Source: Palaemon carinicauda
Taxonomy: Eukaryota > Arthropoda > Malacostraca > Decapoda > Palaemonidae
NCBI RefSeq assembly: GCF_036898095.1
Contig: NC_090745.1
Location: 87,188,748 to 87,252,747 of the forward strand
Direction of reading: 5' to 3'
Length of the DNA stretch: 64,000 nucleotides
Shown: in pieces, positions 10,140 through 21,088 of the stretch
How positions within the stretch are numbered: position 1 is the stretch's first letter
How the letters are laid out: each line of letters begins with the position of its first letter
Program-made: the position numbers and the translations under genes
Notes under the pieces: model-generated
Database searches by the model: none
Told to the model about the DNA's origin: nothing
The model's input: the letters and a program-made list of their open reading frames with translations, nothing else

Positions 10140-11846
10140 GTAAGTATAATTGTGATTTATGATTTTCGTTGATATGCTCATAAGTTATTGCACACCATAA
10201 TTTTACTTGTGGTCTCTCAGTGACTCGTATTTTGAATACTGTAATGCTGTTTTGCTTGAATATAATTTCAGAATTCTCTTTGATGAAGCATACTTGAAAA
10301 ACTTGACATTATGTTTGGTAATTTTGTTTCTCTGAAACTCTTATTTGTTCCGTAACTGAAATACAAACCACGCTATTTAATATGGGTATTACTTTCGGCG
10401 TAGCTGAAATGACGAGCCATTAGAATTTTAATGAGGTATTACTACCCCCTCGCTAGTTAGCGAGGGGGTAGGGAGGGGTAGCTCACTTTGCTTTTGGCTC
10501 GGGTGATGATCAGACGTGTCTGCTCCCACCCTTGCTTACTTTGACAGGCTTTTGATCTTTGTTTTGCTTTTTCTTTTATACAGCGTGTTTGGAAGTTGGC
10601 ATTTACCATGCGGAAGTGTCACGGATTACCTGACCGCCCTTGTGGAACTTATATGTCGGCGGTCGACACGGACCCTCACACCTTGTGTCCTTTTTGTAGG
10701 GGTCAAGGTTGTGACAGAAATAAAGTATGTGGTGAGTGTAGGGAGTGGTCTACCTCGCAGTGGGAGAGGTTTTCCCGGAGCCGGAAGAAGAAGTCCAAAC
10801 GGGATATTTCTCCTTCAAGGGTTTCCTTGAAGAAAGAAAATCCCAAGGACTCTTCTTCTGTGGCCCAAACCTCCTCCGAAGCTCCCACTCGATCGGTCTC
10901 TCCCGAGAGGCCGTCGAGTGGTAGCGCAGGCCGTACTTACGTTCACCAACCATGGGGTTCGGGAGAGGGAGTTGCCTCCCATAGCGAGGCAGCTCCTCCT
11001 CCTCCTCCGGGGGAGGTTATTTCTGATAACAATGTCTCTAACAATGATTTGTTGCAGCTTTGGGCTTCCTTGGGGCTTCAGGGTTTGCCCTCCAAGGAAG
11101 CCCTGTTTGACATAATCAGGTTGGGAGCTGCTGTCAAACAGTCGCCGGCGGTAGCAGAGGTTGACTCTCTGTCTATCGTCGATGATGTTGTGGCAGAGGC
11201 TTCCGACGAGTTGGGTCAAATCTCTGCTATGGTTGCTGATGTAGCTGAAGGCTTAGTTCCCCCCTCCGAACATCCTTCGAGGGAGGAGCTAAGTCCAACG
11301 GTCTCTCCTGCAGGTGATTCTCCCCCTCGGGGGAGTTCACTAACAGAGACTCCTCTTCGGAGGACTGATGATGGTCTGCCTGCTGCCCCTAGAGGACGTA
11401 TCAGACGTAAGGCTCGCCCTCCTCTTCTCCGTAGAGGCCTTCCTTCTCCCCACAAGGGAGTTAGGAGGCTCCTCTTCGGTTCTTCGCCTTCGCAGTCCCC
11501 TGCAGAGGATTCTCCTCGCCGTGCACCGACCATTACAGCTGTATCCCTGGACCTCTCTGCTGATCGTTCACGATCTCCTTCGCCTGCCAGACCTGTGGAC
11601 CTGCCGTCTCCGTTCTGGCTGCTGACGCGCTGTGGGCGCCCACGCACCCCGTTATCCAACGGGCACTGGTCCCTTCGCGGCAAAAGGGGCTTTCTCACAT
11701 TGTGAGTAAGTCCCTTAAGCGCCAGGTATCCCCTGCGCGCCAAAGTTCTCCTGCGCGTCCGCGCGCAAGTTCGCGTAAGCGCTCGCCTGCTGTTCCTGAG
11801 ACTTCCCTTCAGAGACATCCTGTTCCAGGGACAACGCGCCAGCGAT

Positions 11847-11960
11847 CTCCTGTTGCTGAGTCTACGCGCCAGCGCTCTCCTGCTCGCCAGCGCTCTCCTG
11901 CTCGCCAGCGCTCTCCTGCTCGCCAGCGATCTCCTGTACGCCAGCGGTCTTCTCGCCAGT
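11847..11960 (+). repeat. 18-bp minisatellite encoding RQRSPA
   Basis: Five to six tandem units of CGCCAGCG(C/A)TCTCCTGCT in the Gag RS region, starting near 11847. Looser copies of the same motif spread on to about 12330. Confidence 0.85.
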
Positions 11961-12478
11961 GCACAACTGCGCGCCACGCGCGCCCACGATCTCCAGCTCG
12001 CCAGCGCTCTTCACCTGCGCGAGAGCATTCACCTGCGCGCCAGCGTTCACCTGCGCGCCATCGCGCGCAGTCACCATCGCACGCACCTGTTCCAGCCCCT
12101 GCTGTGCGCCCTTCTAGAGCTCATCGAGATCCTGCGCGCCCACGTGCCCGTGAGCAATCACCTCCGCGCGCCCACGTGCCCGTGAGCAATCACCTCCGCG
12201 CGCGCTGGCGCTTGCACACCCTTCTGCGCACCCTCTGCCTTCGCCAGATCGCGCACCTGTGAGCCCGCGCGCTCCTTCACCTGCGCGCCATCGCTCGCCA
12301 ACGCGTCCACTCGCCCACGCACTATAGATCACCTGCGCGCCCACACGCCCACACGCCCCCTCGCCTGTGCGCAGTTGCTCGCCTGCGCGCCATCGCTCGC
12401 ATGTGCGCCATCGCTCGCCTGCACGCCAGCGCTCGCCCGCACGCCCTCGCCCTCATCTCCGCGCGCCCGTTCGCCCAC

Positions 12479-12550
12479 GCGCGAACCAGGGAAAATCCCA
12501 TCGCGCGAACCAGGGAAAATCCCATCGCGCGAACCAGGGAAAATCCCATC
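12479..12550 (+). repeat. 24-bp tandem repeat (3 perfect copies) in Gag
   Basis: Three identical 24-base units start at 12479, 12503 and 12527 and encode an eight-residue unit containing ANQGKSHR. Copy G has a 24-bp repeat of different sequence at the matching place (about 55412-55485). Confidence 0.92.
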
Positions 12551-14289
12551 GCGCGATTCCCATCGGGATTCACAGCGCGAGCCCCTGCTCGAGGCTACAG
12601 GAACGAGAGCTTCCAGGTCGTCATCTTCACGTTCCCTCCCCCCCCCCTCCCCGCAAGCGCAGAACAGCGCGCTCGCAGGAGGAGGGGAAATCTCCAGATA
12701 GGTCCAGGAACCAACCTTCTTCTTCCCTTTCTTTTCAGGCAGGTCCAGTTATAATTTCTACTCCGAAGGATCGCCTGATCCCCTTCCCTTCAGAGGGAGT
12801 CTCTGATAGCGATGCTGTCAGTAAGCAGCCATGTTTCGGGTCCCTTATCAGAGCTGTCGTGCAGGCTGTCAAACCTGCCTTCTCTGAGATGGGCCTCAAA
12901 TCAATGGCAGCTCCGACCCCACTGAAGAGGAAGAGAGGAGTAGAAGTCGTGGTAACTTCTCCCAGGGCCAAGCTGGCTCCCAAGAAATCCTTGAGGCAGG
13001 CTCCCCCCCCCCCGACTTTCTCTCCCTCTCCTGTGGACGAGGATTTTCCGTCCTCAGGGGAGTCTACCGAGGTGAGGCGTTCTCCCATCGCACCAATGGG
13101 AGAAACCCCACCTCGCGCAGAATCTTCCAGGGTTGGGGTGGAGAAGAGCCCCCAGACTTCGTTGTTGGAGGCCTGTATTCGTCCCAGGAGGGAACCTAAG
13201 GACTCTAAGACCATCCCCAAGTCATCCTCGAGGATTCGACCAGAGCCAATGAGACCCGCAGAGAACATCCAAGTGTCCCCCCAAGAAGAGCCTTTTGGGA
13301 CAGGAGACAGGAGTCAGAGCATGCCTTCTGGCAGGTTCTGACCCTGATGAGGCATCTCAACGGGTTCCCGGACCCTGAGATTGCTCCTCGAGAGGGCAAG
13401 GACACGGTCCTGGACCGAGTCTTTGGCACCCAGAAGCCCTCTAAGGCCAGTGCGGCTTTGCCCTGGTCCCAAGGGGTGAAGAGTGCCAGGGATAATGTTG
13501 AGGGCCAGCTCTCCGAGGTCGCCTCCTCCAGCTGTTCCACTGCTGGCAACAAGCTCTTCCCTCCTCCTCGTATCCACCAGAGGAGATACTTTGAGATCAT
13601 GGAGGAGTCTTGCTTAGCTCTTCCCGTGCACCACTCTGTGGAAGAGCTTGCCAAGGGAGTCCCTCTAGAGAGGCTCTCTAGCCGGCAAGTGACTTTCTCG
13701 GCGACAGAGATCTTAAGTCAGGAGAAGGTTGCGAAGTGTGCCATGCAGGCTACTTCGTGGCTGGACGTCTGGCTGGGGTCTCTTGGCATCCTGTTGCGAT
13801 CCGAGGACCTGTCCAAGGAAAGCTCCAGGAAGGCCCTGGAGACCTTCCTCCTTTCGGGAACCCGCACCATTGAGTTTCTGGTCCACCAAGTCTCGAACTT
13901 GTGGGCCAATTCCATTCTGAAACGACGTGATGCGGTGGCAGAGAGGTTCCACACGAAGGTCCCAGCCGTCGAGGTCTGCAGGCTCAGACATTCTTCCCTC
14001 TTGGGAAAGAATCTGTTTGAGCCTAAAGACATGGAACAGGCAGCTGAGAGGTGGAGGAAGTCCAACCAGGACTCTCTCCTTCATAGGGCTCTTACATCAA
14101 AGCCTTATAAACCTCCAGCACCTCAACAACCTCGCCAGTCCAAGACGACAAAACTGGCAGTGGCAGCAAAGGCAACGGTGTCGAAGCCCTTTCCTGACAA
14201 AGACAGGAAAGGCAAAAGGTCCTCCAGGGGAGGGAGAAATCCTAGAGGGAGTGGCCGAGGCTGCAAACGCTAGGATTGGCAGTCCCCCT

Positions 14290-15970
14290 GCATGTCCATC
14301 AGTAGGGGGATGCCTACAAAGTTGCGCGATAAGGTGGCAGCAACTCGGGGCAGATTCCTGGACGATTTCCATAATCGGTCAGGGATATCGCGTCCCGTTC
14401 ACAACATCTCTACCTCCCCTGACAGCGGATCCAGTGTCGTTGAGCTCCTTTGCTATGGGATCAGCAAAGGGGCAAGCCCTATGGGCAGAAGTCGAAACCA
14501 TGTTGAAGAAAGACGCTCTCCAGGAGGTTGTTGACGGTTCCCCAGGCTTCTTCAGTCGAATCTTTCTTGTAAGGAAGGCGTCTGGAGGCTGGAGACCAGT
14601 CATCGACCTCTCAGCTCTGAACAGGTTTGTCAAACAAACCCCGTTCAGCATGGAAACGGCAGACACGGTCAGACTTGCAGTGAGACCACAAGACTTCATG
14701 TGTACACTGGACCTGAAGGACGCGTGCTTCCAGATCCCAGTCCATCCGTCTTCAAGGAAGTACTTAAGATTCAGCCTAGACAACAAGATCTACCAGTTCA
14801 AGGTGCTATGTTTCGGTCTCTCCACAGCACCTCAGGTATTTACTAGAGTGTTCACCCTGATTTCCTCGTGGGCACACAGGATCGGCATCCGTCTCCTCCG
14901 TTATCTGGACGACTGGCTGATCCTGGCAGAATCGGAGTCGACCCTTCTTCGACACCGAGACAAGCTTCTGGAAGTTTGCCAAGATCTAGGGATCATGGTA
15001 AATCTCGAGAAGTCTTCTCTGCTGCCAACTCGACGACTGGTATATCTAGGCATGATCTTGGACACCAATCTCCACAAAGCCTTCCCATCAGACGACAGGA
15101 TAGCAAGGCTGAGGAGGGTCGCAGACCCTTTCCTCAGGCGAGAAAAACTCCCAGCTCAATTGTGGTTACGTCTCCTCGGTCACCTTTCTTCCCTGGCCCG
15201 TCTAGTTCCGAACGGTCGCCTCAGGATGAGATCCCTGCAATGGCGACTCAAGTCCCGATGGAATCAAGGACACGATTCCCCGGACGTCCTGGTCCCTGTG
15301 GGTCCTGCGGGACGGACGGACCTTCAGTGGTGGGTGACAGACGAGAACCTACGAAAGGGAGTGGATCTTCTCGTCCTCCCCCCGGATTTGATGCTGTTCT
15401 CGGACGCCTCAAAGAAAGGGTGGGGGGCCCACGTTCTGAACCACAGGACCTCAGGCCTGTGGTCAGAATCAGAACAAGTGCCTCCACATAAATCTGCTAG
15501 AAAGGAAGGCCGTATTCCTGGCACTTCAAAAGTTCCAACAGTACCTGGCGGGTCACTCTGTGGTGGTGATGAGCGACAACACCACGGTAGTGGCTTACAT
15601 CAACAAGCAGGGAGGTACCTTTTCAGAGCAGCTATCCCATCTTGTTGTAGAGATACTGAGATGGACCGAAGTCCACTCGATTCCACTATCAGCTCGTTTC
15701 ATTCCAGGTAAGAGGAATGTGCTCGCTGACAGTCTGAGCAGGGCATCCCAGATAGTGAGTACCGAGTGGTCTTTGGATCGTCTAGTAGCCAACAAAGTCC
15801 TGACTTTGTGGGGCTCCCCGATGGTGGATCTGTTCGAGACAGCTCTGAATTTCAAGCTTCCGCTGTACTGCTCCCCAGTCCCAGACCCCAAGGCACTCTG
15901 GCAAGATGCCTTCCAACAACGGTGGGACAACATCGACGTACAGTATACGCCTCTCCCCCGTTCTGTCTGA
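14290..15970 (+). pseudogene. Reverse transcriptase, RNase H and methyltransferase-like domain of DIRS copy E1
   Basis: The best-preserved polymerase in the window. The frame is open up to 15711 and contains GGWRPVIDLSALNRFV, LDLKDACFQIPVHPS (first catalytic Asp), LCFGLSTAPQVFTRV and RYLDDWL (YLDD at 14902-14913). RNase H starts VLFSDASKKGWGAHV near 15390. A 1-base shift near 15475 moves RNase H into the frame of 15560-15970, with MSDNTTVVAYINKQGG, LADSLSRA and then the methyltransferase-like start VDLFET and CSPVPDPKALWQDAF. Apart from that shift the enzyme regions look intact. Gag and this frame overlap in different phases. Confidence 0.92.
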
Positions 15971-16312
15971 TGAGGAGGGTACTCAACAAGACCAGAATAT
16001 TGGTCAACCTTTCAATGACCTTAATAGCTCCGCTATGGCATCACGCAGAGTGGTTTCCGGACCTTCTGCAGCTCTTGACGGAACTCCCGACAGAACTTCC
16101 TCCACGACACGAGCTACTCAAACAACCACACGCCAACATCTTTCACAAAGCCTTAGCTTCGCTGCGGCTTCATGCCTGGAGACTATCCAGCATCTCCTCA
16201 CAGAGAGAGGCTTTTTGCAACAAGTTGCGACCAGGATGTCTGGACACCTGCGAAAGTCATCCGCAGGGGTCTACCAGGCGAAGTGGCGAGTCTTCTGTGG
16301 TTGGTGTCGTGG
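15906..16312 (+). pseudogene. Tyrosine recombinase of DIRS copy E1, amino part only
   Basis: Encodes the amino DNA-binding region, with LTERGFLQQVATRMSGHLRKS, AGVYQAKWRVFCGWCRG. Homology to copy G stops at about 16312, before any catalytic residue. The rest is replaced by the gypsy-like fragment. Confidence 0.88.
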
Positions 16313-17346
16313 GGAGATAGACAGATTGTCTAACTCTTCCAGTACATTCAGTTTAGGTGTCAGGTCGCACTCCTGTGCTATCAGGCAGGATAGAGGAGCA
16401 TCCACCATTGCCATGGTGAACACCTTCCCCAAGAGATCGCCCTTTTTGATCTTGCTAGTTTCTTCAAATGAACCCTTGATTAAAACTGAGGCTTTTCCAT
16501 CCTTCAGTTCTAGGATGCCAGGGATTGCTGTAGCTTTTCTTGACAGACGGGGGGTTATGATGTCGCCATCATAATACATTTCCAGCTAACAGTTGGTCGG
16601 ACAAGCAGGGCACCTAAAAGAGGTGTCAAGTCCCTTAGGAAAGTCTACAGTAATATGAACAAGTACTGGCTCAATACTGGCAATCCTTATTGAATCGGCT
16701 GCGTGGACCTCAAGTGCATAAAGCACTTCCTGACAGCAGGCTCCATGTATCAGGACATAATACTCCCAAAGAGGCTCTTGGGGAGTACTGACAACGCTCA
16801 GCCGATCTCGGGCTCCGTCAGCTATCACCCCATTTGCTGTAAAGAACTGGTAACCAAGCACTACGTGCTTAGCCATAGTCCCTGAAGGCACTACATGGAA
16901 CACAATCGGGGTGAATGTCATTCCATGCAGTATATGGGTCAACAGTACAGTACCTAAGGTCTTAGGTTCTGTTTGCCCTAAACCCTTCAGACCAATAGTG
17001 TTGGGTACCATCTGCAGCTGGTAATCCTGCACTACTCTCGATGATAGGTGGTTCTCAGACTTGGTCACTGGGACAAACATGAGTGGTACGGGAGCCAACT
17101 GTGCCAGGTTAACCCTATGAAGGGTTTTCAATACAGCCTCAGTTCCTGCTTCCTCCCTGGAGGAGTCAGTTTGAGAAGCTCTGGACAGTGTCGAGGACAT
17201 GTTATCACTGGCCAATCCTGAAAGAGCCATTGGGTGTGTAATGACCTTTTCAGGTTGAGGGGTAACCTTGGAAATTGAGATTTCCGAGGGTGCCACCTGA
17301 ATTCTAGGAGCATGCTTCCTAGCACTCACACCCTCCTTTGATATAG
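16313..17346 (-). mobile_element. Ty3/gypsy-like retroelement fragment (protease region), wedged between two DIRS copies
   Basis: The - strand has long open frames 17461-16586 and 16579-16271. The product shows LKGLG, TLGTV, FHVVPSGTMAKHVVLGYQFF and NGVIADGARDRLSV, the second half of a retropepsin domain, followed by a segment ending in KIKKGDLLGKVF of the kind found between protease and reverse transcriptase in gypsy-type elements. The catalytic D(S/T)G triad is not recognisable. No LTR or target duplication could be found. The clade within Ty3/gypsy is not resolved. Confidence 0.6.
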
Positions 17347-17734
17347 GATGTGGAACATGCTGCTGAGAGATGGAGGAAATCCCATGAGGACTCCCTCCTC
17401 CATAGGGCGTTGACATCCAAGTCCTATAAACCACCAGGTCCTCAGCAGTCCCATCTAACAAAGATTATGACGAACAAGACAGCAGCAAAGACAGTGGTGT
17501 CTAAAAAGCCCTTTCCGACCAAAGACGGGAAAGGCACTAATTCCTCCAGGAGAGGAAAATTTCCTAGAGTGAGCGACCAAGGCCGCGAATGCTTGTCCAC
17601 CAGTGGGGGGATTCCTACAAAGTTGCTGGGACAGGTGGAAGCAACTCGGGGGCCGAGCCCCTAGATAATCTCCGTGATTCGTTCAGGGTATTGTGTCCTT
17701 TTCATAACATCTCTCCCTCCTGATCAGGAATCCA

Positions 17735-19250
17735 GTGTCAATCGACTCCTTTGCGATGAGATTAGCAAATGGGCTAGTCCTCCGGGGAGAAGCCCAGATC
17801 CTGTTTAAGAAGGGTAATCTCCAAGAGGTCCTTGACGAGTGCCCAGGCTCCTTCAGTCAACTCTTTCTTGTGAAAAGGGCATCTGGAGGCTGGAGACCCG
17901 TAATCGACTTCTCGGCTCTGAAGAAGTTTGTCAAGCAAACTCCATTCAGCATGGAGACGACAGACACAGTCAGACAAGCGCTAAGACCATGGGACTTCAT
18001 GTGCACATTGGACCTAAAGGACACGTACTTCCAGATCCTAATCCATCAGTCTTCAAGGAAGTACTTAAGATTCAGCCTAGACAACAGGAAATGCCAGATC
18101 AAGATGCTGTGCTTCGGTCTTTCCACAGCACCTCAAGTCTTCACCAGTGTTCACACTAGAATCATCTTGGGTACACAGGATTGACATCCGTCTCCTCCGT
18201 TATCTGGACGACTGGCTATTCCTAGAGGACTGAAATAAACTTCTGAGGCTTTGCAAAGATCTTGGGATCATGGTAAAACTCGAGAAGTCTTCCCTGTATC
18301 CTACGCAGAGACTGGTATACCTAGGCATGATAGTAGACATCAATCTCCACAAAGCCTTCCCTTCAGATGACAGGATAATGAGGCTGGGAAAGGTCGCAAG
18401 ACCCTTTCTCCGATGGGAAGAATTTCCACCCCAGATGTGGTTACGTCTTCTCGGACACCCATCATCTCTGGCCCGTCTAGTTCCCAACGGTCGCCTCAGG
18501 ATTCGATCTCTCAAGTCCCGGTGGAATCAGGCTTTTGACTCCCCGGACATCTTGATCCCTATGGGATGAGCAGAATAGACGCACCTCGAATGGTGGGTGT
18601 CAGACGAGAACCTACGAAAGGAAGTGGATCTTCTCGTCCTCTCCCCAGATTTGATGCTGTTCTCAGACGCTTCACAAAAAGGGTGTGGGTCCCACATGCT
18701 GCACCACATGACCTCAGGCCTCTGGTCAGGGTCAGAAGAGTACCTCCACACAAATCTCTTACAGATGAAGACCATCTTTCTGACCATTCAACTGTTTCAC
18801 CAGTTCCTGGCGGGCCACTCAGTGGTGATGATGAGTGACACCACAGTAGTGGCTTACATCAAGAAACAAGGAGGTACTTTTTTGCAGCCCCTATCCCATG
18901 TATCAGTAGAGATACTGAGATTGGCCAAGATTCACTCTATACCGCTATCGGCACGCTTCATTCCAGGCAAAAGGAATGTGCTCACCGACAACCTGAGCTG
19001 AGCATCTCAGAAGTGAGTACTGAGTGGTCTTTGGATCATCTAGTAGCCAACAAAGTCCTGACTGTGGATCTCTTCACAACGACCTTAAACTTCAGGCTCC
19101 CGTTGTACTGCTCCTCAGTCCCAGACCCCAAGGCTCTCGGGCAAGATGCATTCCAACAATGGTGGGACAACATCGATGTTTGTGCCTTTTCCCCGTTCTG
19201 TCTGATGAGGAGGGTACTCAACAAGGCCAGAACATTGGACAACCTCAGTG
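17735..19250 (+). pseudogene. Reverse transcriptase, RNase H and methyltransferase-like region of DIRS copy E2
   Basis: Contains GGWRPVIDFSALKKFV, LDLKDTYFQ and LCFGLSTAPQVF in the frame to 18184. The YLDDWL box is retained near 18201, but about 30 bases are missing just after it and the frame changes. RNase H is read at 18597-19001 (LFSDASQKGCGSHM, then MMSDTTVVAYIKKQGG) with a stop in the LSR block. The methyltransferase-like start near 19060 has lost bases relative to E1. Confidence 0.85.
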
Positions 19251-20270
19251 ACACTCATAGCTCCGCTATGGCACCATGTGGAATAGTTTCCGGAACTTCT
19301 GCAACTCCTGACGGAGTCTCCAAGAGAACTCCCTTTACTACATGATCTACTCAAACAACCACATGCCAACATCTTGCACAAAGCCGTAGCTTTGCTACAA
19401 CTTCATGCCTGGAAACTATCCAGCATCTCTGCACTCAGAGAGGATTTTCGCAACAAGTTGTGAACAGGATGTCTGGATACCTGCGGAAATCATCAGCAGC
19501 AGTCTACCAAGCAAAGTGGAAGGTCTTCTGTGGTTAGTGTCGTGGAAGGGGTATCTTTCCTTTCGATGCCACTTTTCCAGCAATAGCGGAGTTCCTCATG
19601 TATTTGCATGAGGAAATAAGCCTTTCAGTCTCGGCGGTTAAAGGCTATCGCTCAGCCTTAAGCCTAGCACTTAAACTCAACAAATGGATATTTTCTCATC
19701 GCTAGAACTTTCCTTACTCATACGGAGTTATGAATTTATCTGTCATTCTGAAGTGAGACCTCCCACATGGAATGGGGTTCGAGTTCTCCGGTCTCTAAAG
19801 AGACCTCCCTATGAACCATTATGCCAGGCAACAGATCATCACCTGACTTGGAAGACTGTGTTCCTACTAGCTTTGGCTTTGGCCAAGCAAGTTAGTGAAC
19901 TTCATGGTCTCTCATACGACATCGCCCATTCAAGGGGATGGTGAGAGGTAACGTTTGGCTTTGTCCATGAGTTTGTTGCCAAGAATTGGAATCAGCCTGT
20001 CCCTGTGTGTCTGCACTTTTTGTCAGCACTGGGAGGAACAAGAGGAGGGTCACTAAGAACACCATCTCAGCCTGGATTCGCAAGGTCATAGACCATGCCC
20101 TGAATCTGGACCCTCCTATTTTACGTTGCCCCAGAGCCCACGATGTCAGGGGCGTAGCTACATCTCTGGCATTCAAGAGAAACTTTTTTGTGACGAAGGT
20201 TCTACAGGCTGGGGTGTGGAAACGTTAGAATACATTCACAGCCCACTACCTGCAAGATGTGACCCACAAG
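19190..20270 (+). pseudogene. Tyrosine recombinase of DIRS copy E2
   Basis: The amino domain (ERGFSQQV-like, then YQAKWKVFCG) contains a stop near 19540. The catalytic part includes ALAKQVSELHG near 19880-19910, where the expected first Arg (AKRVSE) is Gln, and HDVRG at 20139-20153. The frame is broken again around the nucleophile region near 20228. Inactive. Confidence 0.85.
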
Positions 20271-21088
20271 AGGCTCGATACATTCTCTACCGGGCCTATG
20301 GTGGCAGCACAACAGCTGGTATACCTCAAGCTAATTATTGGACAAATAGCAGAAGGTTGAGAGCACTGTTACCTGGTTTTAGTTTGCGTGAATGAAAAGG
20401 TTTAGCTGGCTCTTATTCTTTTCTTTATCCTCTGGGGAAAGCAGCATCCTGGGTCCTTTGCATAAGCTGACCTCAAACCACTACAGGTAAACCATGCTTC
20501 CTTGTGTACCTAGTATTAAGTTAATACTGTTGCGTCCCCATACCCTGGCTAGGTGGTATTTGGAAAGTCCTGGTTACAACAGTTTTTTCCTACAAAGACA
20601 TGGAATAACTTTTACCTGGACAGTCACACTTCTAAACATCTCAACACACAGTTTGCGTAGGCCACGGACTTTGCGTAGCAAGGTTTAGCGAGGTGCAGGG
20701 ACTCCATATTTTTGGTACAAACCTATTCAAAATAAGAAACCCCTGGGTAAAGCCAAAAGCCATTTTGGCAGGGATGTTCACCCTCCTAATGGGTGAGTCA
20801 CCCCTAATAAATACCGTAGGTTTGTATTCCAGTTACGGAACAAATGACATTCGTAGATAATTTGTTTATTTTCCTAACGATACAAAACTTAAGCTATTTA
20901 TACAAACTTACCTGCCAGCCCTATCCCCCTTAAAGTCCTACCTCTAAGCAAAGTGAGCTAAATCGCTGGTGTGTGAGTAGGAGCGGTAGCAAGCTACCCC
21001 CCTACCCCCGCTAGCTAGCGGAATGGGTAGTTAACTCTCGCTAAAATTTTAATGGCTCATCCTTTCAGCTTTGCTAAAAGTAATAACC

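Larger units (their letters stand above)
10608..14273 (+). pseudogene. Large RS-rich Gag of DIRS copy E1
   Basis: Start chosen at 10608 because MRKC aligns with MRTC of copy F. Segments: a Cys-rich amino module (CxxC pairs in LCPFCRGQGCDRNKVCGEC, about residues 25-45), an acidic and Ser/Pro region, a long Arg/Ser/Pro region at about 11700-12650 with hexapeptide RQRSPA repeats, then a conserved globular carboxyl half (12780-14273) ending in a Lys/Arg/Gly-rich tail. The reading frame changes at about 11705, 12262-12367 and 13341, so it is broken, though each piece is long and open. RS-like repeats suggest RNA binding, by analogy only. About 1,200 residues is large for a DIRS Gag. Confidence 0.8.
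10345..16312 (+). mobile_element. DIRS-type retrotransposon copy E1 (family 2), truncated in the recombinase gene
   Basis: Left terminus at about 10345 (TTGTTCCGTAACTGAAATAC), the same as copy G and complementary to the first half of G's internal complementary region. It contains an inverted-repeat region to about 10500, Gag, reverse transcriptase, RNase H, methyltransferase-like domain and the amino third of the recombinase. The match to copy G stops at about 16312, where an unrelated - strand gypsy fragment starts. It begins 205 bp downstream of ASNSD1 exon 1. Confidence 0.92.
17347..21088 (+). mobile_element. DIRS-type retrotransposon copy E2 (family 2), 5'-truncated
   Basis: Starts abruptly inside the Gag carboxyl region (AERWRKSHEDSLLHRALTS, equal to 14040-14100 of E1) and runs through reverse transcriptase, RNase H, methyltransferase-like domain and recombinase. 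The internal complementary region is at about 20800-20905, with TTTGTATTCCAGTTACGGAA complementary to the family left terminus. It breaks off within the right terminal repeat near 21088. It is not simply the other half of E1, because it overlaps E1 over more than 2 kb of homologous sequence and is more diverged. Confidence 0.88.

Noticed and set aside
11216..11977. Long Arg-rich - strand reading frame
   Set aside because: It lies opposite the Gag of DIRS E1 and arises from low-complexity GC-rich sequence; no motif supports it.
16586..17461. Host gene on the - strand inside intron 1
   Set aside because: Retropepsin-type motifs and truncation at both sides point to a retroelement fragment, not a host gene.
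10345..21088. E1 and E2 as one DIRS copy interrupted by gypsy
   Set aside because: E2 repeats the Gag end, reverse transcriptase, RNase H and recombinase start already present in E1, so two copies are required.
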